From assembly GCA_028281785.1 (NCBI GenBank), contig JANQJG010000152.1, forward strand, positions 1 to 64,000: 64,000 bases of DNA, written 5' to 3'. Below, one piece after another: positions 60,582-64,000 of the stretch. Positions within the stretch are counted from its first letter, which is position 1, and each line of letters opens with the position of its first letter. The notes under the pieces were generated by a model. The model had not been told where the DNA came from. It made no database searches and saw only the letters and a list, made by a program, of their open reading frames with translations. This DNA comes from Rhodospirillales bacterium. GTDB taxonomy: Bacteria > Pseudomonadota > Alphaproteobacteria > Rhodospirillales > Shumkoniaceae. The position numbers and the translations under genes are program-made.

Positions 60582-60873
60582 GCCGTTGTGTTCCTTCCAC
60601 AAGTCGTTCGGGCGCGAACCGATCAACGATTAGACGCACGTCACCTGGAAGGATCAGGTTACAGGGCGCCGGCGTGTCAGCGATAAATAGACTACGGGCC
60701 CGCGCCTGAAAGTTGTCAGGCGTATGCGTAACGTTTGAACCCACTCCGACATCAAAGCCAGGCACGACATAAGCACGATTGCCGGAAACGGCGCCGACGC
60801 ATCTCATAGAAAGGAAGGTTGGCCTGAAATGACAAGTATTTCCTGGCCGCGTGAAATTGCGATCACCTATCAA
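60574..60873 (-). CDS. Possible small protein overlapping the radical SAM start
   Basis: A 99-codon frame on the radical SAM strand ends 8 bp into the GTG of that gene, an arrangement typical of translational coupling. It contains protein-like segments (YVVPGFDVGVG, NLILPGDVRLIVDRFAPERL). However, no start has an SD, third-position GC is low for this genome, and the product matches no known family. It could be a RiPP-type partner of the radical SAM enzyme or simply an untranslated frame. Confidence 0.25.
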   Translation of the reverse strand: MIGDRNFTRPGNTCHFRPTFLSMRCVGAVSGNRAYVVPGFDVGVGSNVTHTPDNFQARARSLFIADTPAPCNLILPGDVRLIVDRFAPERLVEGTQRRG

Positions 60874-61147
60874 ACTGTTGACCGTGCAGCCGACCGCATC
60901 GCTCTCATCCAGGTCTCGTCGGCGTTTTCGCGGTTTTGAAGCCGGCCGCCGGCCCCGTTTGTGGTGCCGCCAAATCGTCGGTCCAGCATGCCTCGCGGGT
61001 CGAACCGATCCCTATCCAGTCAGCGTCGGTACGGTGATGCCTCCTCTCGGACAGATCACGAGTTCCTGACTTGATTCGCATCGCTTGTCGCCCATTTCAT
61101 TTTGGAATGTCATAAAATCACCCTCAAACCGTCATAAAAGATTCCTC
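60627..61147. other. 521-bp gap with lower-GC sequence
   Basis: Apart from the uncertain small frame on the minus strand, no gene is supported in this gap between divergent genes. It presumably holds promoters for the radical SAM gene and for the nucleotidyltransferase gene. No hairpin or known motif was noted. Confidence 0.4.
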
Positions 61148-62020
61148 ATGTCACAGATGAACGAAAGCCGATGCGGTCATTCAATCGGCCCGGATACCGC
61201 TGTGATGCTGGCTGCGGGGCGGGGCGCCCGGCTTGAACAGGCATCGGGCGGCGTTCCGAAGCCTCTCATCCAAGTCGCCGGGCAAACGCTGGCTGAGCGG
61301 GCCGTCGTATCGTTGCAGGTCGGCGGAAGGATCGAGCGGGTCATCGTCTGTGTCGGTCATGAGGCCGAGGCCGTCACCGCGCATTTCGATGAACTAGGCC
61401 GGCGCTACGGCCTTGCGATTGAATGCGTCACAGTTTCGGACTGGCCGCTGGGTAACGGGACGAGCGCGCTTGCCGCGCGGGAGCGTCTTGGTCGGGAGAC
61501 GTTCTTGTTGTCCATGACGGACCATATCTTCGACCCGGACATCGCCCGGATGCTTGTGAGTTATCCCTTGCAACCGGACGAAATGGCTCTTGCCATCGAC
61601 CGAGACAAGGACGGGATCTTCGATCTTGAGGATGTGACTCGTGTGCGGTTCGAGAACGGAGGGATTCTGGCCATCGACAAGAACCTCGAAGAATGGGACG
61701 CGGCCGACACGGGTGTGATGATTTGCAGTCGCGGGCTGTTCGACGGGCTGGAACGGGCGGCCGCCAAGGACCGGCACGGCTTGTCGGACGGGCTGCGCGA
61801 GCTGGCCAAGCAACGCCGGGCGAAGACCGTCGACGTGACGGGAAGATATTGGATTGACGTCGATACGCCCGAAGCCCATCGTGAAGCGGAAAATCAAAGT
61901 ATTGTCCGAGCGGCATTCGACGCTCGTTCCGGTTCGTTGGATCCACTTTACGATGCGACATATCGCTTGGGCTTCGCCGCCGGACGCATGGCCAACGGCA
62001 TTCGAAAGTTCTTGGCCTGA
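61148..62020 (+). CDS. Sugar/alcohol-phosphate nucleotidyltransferase (IPCT/phosphocholine-cytidylyltransferase type)
   Basis: The 290-residue protein has the NTP_transferase signature VMLAAGRGARLEQASGGVPKP at its N-terminus, GHEAEAVTAHFDELG, the metal-binding FLLSMTDHIFDPDI, DTGVMICSRG and IDVDTPEAHREAE. This is the MobA-like cytidylyltransferase form used for inositol-1-phosphate or phosphocholine activation. The next gene encodes a CDP-alcohol phosphotransferase, so it probably makes a CDP-activated head group. The ATG at 61148 has no SD, and 61157 is an alternative. Confidence 0.85.
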   Translation: MSQMNESRCGHSIGPDTAVMLAAGRGARLEQASGGVPKPLIQVAGQTLAERAVVSLQVGGRIERVIVCVGHEAEAVTAHFDELGRRYGLAIECVTVSDWPLGNGTSALAARERLGRETFLLSMTDHIFDPDIARMLVSYPLQPDEMALAIDRDKDGIFDLEDVTRVRFENGGILAIDKNLEEWDAADTGVMICSRGLFDGLERAAAKDRHGLSDGLRELAKQRRAKTVDVTGRYWIDVDTPEAHREAENQSIVRAAFDARSGSLDPLYDATYRLGFAAGRMANGIRKFLA

Positions 62021-62059
62021 GTACAGGCCCCGTGGCTCCGACATACCGGGCGCACCGGA

Positions 62060-63364
62060 ATGCCCCCATCGGAGTTTGAAGGCCTGCCCCACGACGTGAT
62101 CGTTTGGAATACCCCGACTATGAAGGAAAGACGCGGTCTTCTCGTGATTCAGCCGATGGTCGGATCCGACAGCCTCGGAGCAGACACCAGCGTGCTTGGT
62201 CTGCCGTTGGTTCGCCGCGTCGTCCTGTCTGCGAAATCGGCGGGCTTTAAGCGGATTTTCGTGTCGGCTCGCGATGTTGCCGGAACTCGGGAAATTTTGC
62301 ACGAGACGCCAGCGATCGTCATCGCCGCAGGGGAGCCTGTCCCCACGGACGGCCTGCCCCGCATCGTCGTGCTCGCTGGGAATATCCTGCCGAGCCAAGC
62401 TTTGTTGCGCGATTTGCGGGAGTGGCGTCTCGAGTCCGGGCAGATGGAGGTCGAATCCGGTGCCGTGGCGGTGATCGAAACGGATCACGGCCGTCAGACC
62501 CTTGAACTGCCGATGCCCAAGGTGTCGGACCCATTAGGACTAGAACTGTGCGGATTGCCCGCAGCCCTGGACGGCAAGCTGCGGACACGAGAGCGTCAAG
62601 TGATTGACGGCGACAGCTTGGTCATAACGCCAAGCACGACTAGGTCAGATGTCGAAAAACACCTGCTTGGCGGCCTAGTGAAAGATACCGATGGGTTTAT
62701 GGCTCGTCACTTTGCACGTCCGCTCTCCTTGGCGTTGACGCGGCGGCTCGTGGCGACGTCCGTGTCGGCCAACGCAATGACGGTGTTCAGCGTTCTCATC
62801 GGTCTCCTCGCCGCCCCTTTTTTTCTGTCATCGACTCCGTCGGTGCAACTGACCGGCGGGCTGCTATTCGTGCTTCACTCGATCGTCGACGGCTGCGACG
62901 GTGAGCTCGCCAGGCTCCGGTTCATGGAGTCGCGCTTTGGCGGACTACTGGACTACTGGGGCGACAACATGGTCCACGTTGCCGTCTTCTCGTGCATGGC
63001 CGTGGGATGGGGCATCGACATCGGGGCGTCATGGCCACTTTGGGCCGGTGCCGCTGCAGTTGCCGGAACCCTGGCTTCAGCCGGGTTTGTTTATTGGCGC
63101 ACAATGCGGATTGAAAACGTCCCGGGGCCCGTATTCACAACGGTGTCTCGGACAGATCGTTCGGGTCTCACAAAGATATCGGACGCCTTGGCGCGTCGCG
63201 ACTTCATATACCTGGTCGTAATTCTGGCGGCTTTTGGCAAGGCAGCATGGTTCCTGGCCTTAACGGCGGTTGGCGCGCCTCTCTTTTTCGTGACGCTTCT
63301 GGTTATCGCGATGAAAGAGAACAAAACGAGCGAGATTCGCATCCTCAGCAAACAAGCTGAGTAG
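62060..63364 (+). CDS. CDP-alcohol phosphatidyltransferase with N-terminal nucleotidyltransferase-like domain
   Basis: A 434-residue membrane enzyme; the ATG at 62120 (MKERRGLL) is an alternative start giving 414. The CDP-alcohol phosphotransferase motif D-G-x2-A-R-x8-G-x3-D-x3-D is complete in DGELARLRFMESRFGGLLDY and the following WGD, flanked by about six helices. The N-terminal about 190 residues (LPLVRRVVLSAKSAGFKRIF, GLPRIVVLAGNILPSQALL) look like a degenerate nucleotidyltransferase fold, reminiscent of fused IPCT/DIPPS enzymes. It is 39 bp after the nucleotidyltransferase gene and probably uses its CDP-linked product. Confidence 0.85.
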   Translation: MPPSEFEGLPHDVIVWNTPTMKERRGLLVIQPMVGSDSLGADTSVLGLPLVRRVVLSAKSAGFKRIFVSARDVAGTREILHETPAIVIAAGEPVPTDGLPRIVVLAGNILPSQALLRDLREWRLESGQMEVESGAVAVIETDHGRQTLELPMPKVSDPLGLELCGLPAALDGKLRTRERQVIDGDSLVITPSTTRSDVEKHLLGGLVKDTDGFMARHFARPLSLALTRRLVATSVSANAMTVFSVLIGLLAAPFFLSSTPSVQLTGGLLFVLHSIVDGCDGELARLRFMESRFGGLLDYWGDNMVHVAVFSCMAVGWGIDIGASWPLWAGAAAVAGTLASAGFVYWRTMRIENVPGPVFTTVSRTDRSGLTKISDALARRDFIYLVVILAAFGKAAWFLALTAVGAPLFFVTLLVIAMKENKTSEIRILSKQAE

Positions 63365-63748
63365 AAGCCGTCATAGAAGACCGTAGAAAATCCTCCCGCC
63401 ACTCGTCTGATGTCAGCAGACGACGCATTTTTGGCTCCCTTGCCGATCGACATTTAATTGTCACACAACTTTCAAAGCTTGGCCTCCAGCGCGCGTTAAG
63501 TTGGTAGATGGGTGGACGCAACGGGCGGCATTCTCTCGAATTTCCAGGCCTTGCCGCCTTTTCTCTTGTTTGCCCCGAATCGCCCTGATGACGGGCGTTG
63601 TCATCTTCATGGCGACATTCACGACGAGTATTATCGGCGACCGGCTGAGGGACCGGCCCGACGCCACCAGCCGATAGCCGGCTATCCATCGACCCGAAGC
63701 GCTTTCCGTGCGGAACAACGCGGCCCATGACCTGGAGGACGAGAAACG
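63365..63748. other. 384-bp gap before the terminal phosphatase gene
   Basis: There is no supported gene here. A 29-codon frame (63588-63677) with a hydrophobic stretch lacks an SD. Nothing else is recognisable. Confidence 0.4.
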
Positions 63749-64000
63749 ATGGGAGCGAATAAGGCGGTAATCTGTGTTTTTGACGGGCTCCGTCCAGACC
63801 GCGTGACCGAAGCGCTGACCCCGAACCTGTGGCAATTCGCAACCGGCGGCACCTGGTTTCGCGAGTGCCGCTCCGTCTTCCCGTCGGTGACCCGAGTGGC
63901 GGGAGCAAGTTTTGCCACCGGATCCAAGCCCGCGACCCACGGCGTCGTCAACAATGCCTTCTTCCATCCCGCCGTCATCGGGGACCGCCCCCTCGATACC
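63749..64000 (+). CDS. Alkaline-phosphatase-superfamily enzyme, 5' part only
   Basis: The ATG at 63749 lies 11 nt after GGAGG, and the frame stays open to the window edge (84 residues). The sequence KAVICVFDGLRPDRV holds the first metal-binding Asp, and FPSVTRVAGASFATGSKPAT followed by HGVVNN is the nucleophile region (Thr or Ser) of type I phosphodiesterase/nucleotide pyrophosphatase-like enzymes. It probably acts on a phospho- or nucleotide-linked substrate of the preceding lipid-like pathway. The rest of the gene is outside the window. Confidence 0.85.
   Translation, partial: MGANKAVICVFDGLRPDRVTEALTPNLWQFATGGTWFRECRSVFPSVTRVAGASFATGSKPATHGVVNNAFFHPAVIGDRPLDT

Noticed and set aside
63588-63677. 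29-codon frame with a hydrophobic stretch before the last gene
   Set aside because: There is no SD and it is too short to support.

Overview
The window looks like chromosomal DNA of a free-living, high-GC alphaproteobacterium, probably Rhodospirillales-like. This is inferred from gene families and order, not from a marker gene: DUF2125 beside a chorismate mutase/hisC/tyrC operon, metX-metW, glutathione-linked formaldehyde and glyoxal enzymes, a PraR-like HTH regulator, and dispersed CTAGAGCATT elements. No rRNA or tRNA gene and no CRISPR array was seen. Genes are dense on both strands, mostly with GC-rich third positions. Departures from this are the AT-rich gaps near 26.5 and 53.8 kb and the lower-GC stretch from about 58.7 kb to the right edge.

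Layout. 1-13: the first codons of a minus-strand gene leaving the window. 0.2-5 kb: DUF2125 protein, a YqgE/AlgH-type protein with an export signal, and a coupled minus-strand chorismate mutase/hisC/tyrC operon for Phe/Tyr synthesis. 5-7 kb: metX-metW (methionine). 7-13 kb: methyltransferases, methylglyoxal synthase divergent from glyoxalase II, a GST, a GNAT enzyme and class III alcohol dehydrogenase. 13-20 kb: an unusual FecR-plus-four-PASTA lipoprotein translationally coupled to a membrane protein, an exported hypothetical, a PraR-like regulator, a SUMF-fold lipoprotein and NnrS. 20-26.5 kb: 2-oxoglutarate- and pyruvate:ferredoxin oxidoreductases. 26.7-31.6 kb: queuosine genes (queG, a VUT transporter, an unknown, queF, tgt, queA). 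31.9-39.6 kb: exported TPR protein, dsbD-redoxin-DUF3500, then an EF-hand protein, ECF sigma factor and probable anti-sigma factor. 39.7-46.2 kb: aldo/keto reductase, hypotheticals, an ArnT-like glycosyltransferase coupled to a PAP2 phosphatase, and an MFS carrier. 46.3-53.7 kb: a class 1B-type pyrD-pyrK pair and a six-gene minus-strand operon (polar amino-acid ABC transporter, amidohydrolase, DSD1-family PLP enzyme). 53.9-57.4 kb: serine recombinase, EEP-fold nuclease/phosphatase, rtcB. 57.6-64 kb: an accessory-looking set with a HpnL-like flippase, a GHKL-like orphan, a radical SAM enzyme, a sugar/alcohol-phosphate nucleotidyltransferase, a CDP-alcohol phosphotransferase and the start of an alkaline-phosphatase-superfamily enzyme.

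The best candidate for something undescribed is the right-edge set, which reads like a pathway that makes a CDP-activated head group, transfers it to an alcohol or lipid, and flips or trims the product. Others worth attention are the FecR-PASTA lipoprotein, the EF-hand/ECF/anti-sigma locus, and the ABC/amidohydrolase/DSD1 operon next to class 1B-like pyrDK.
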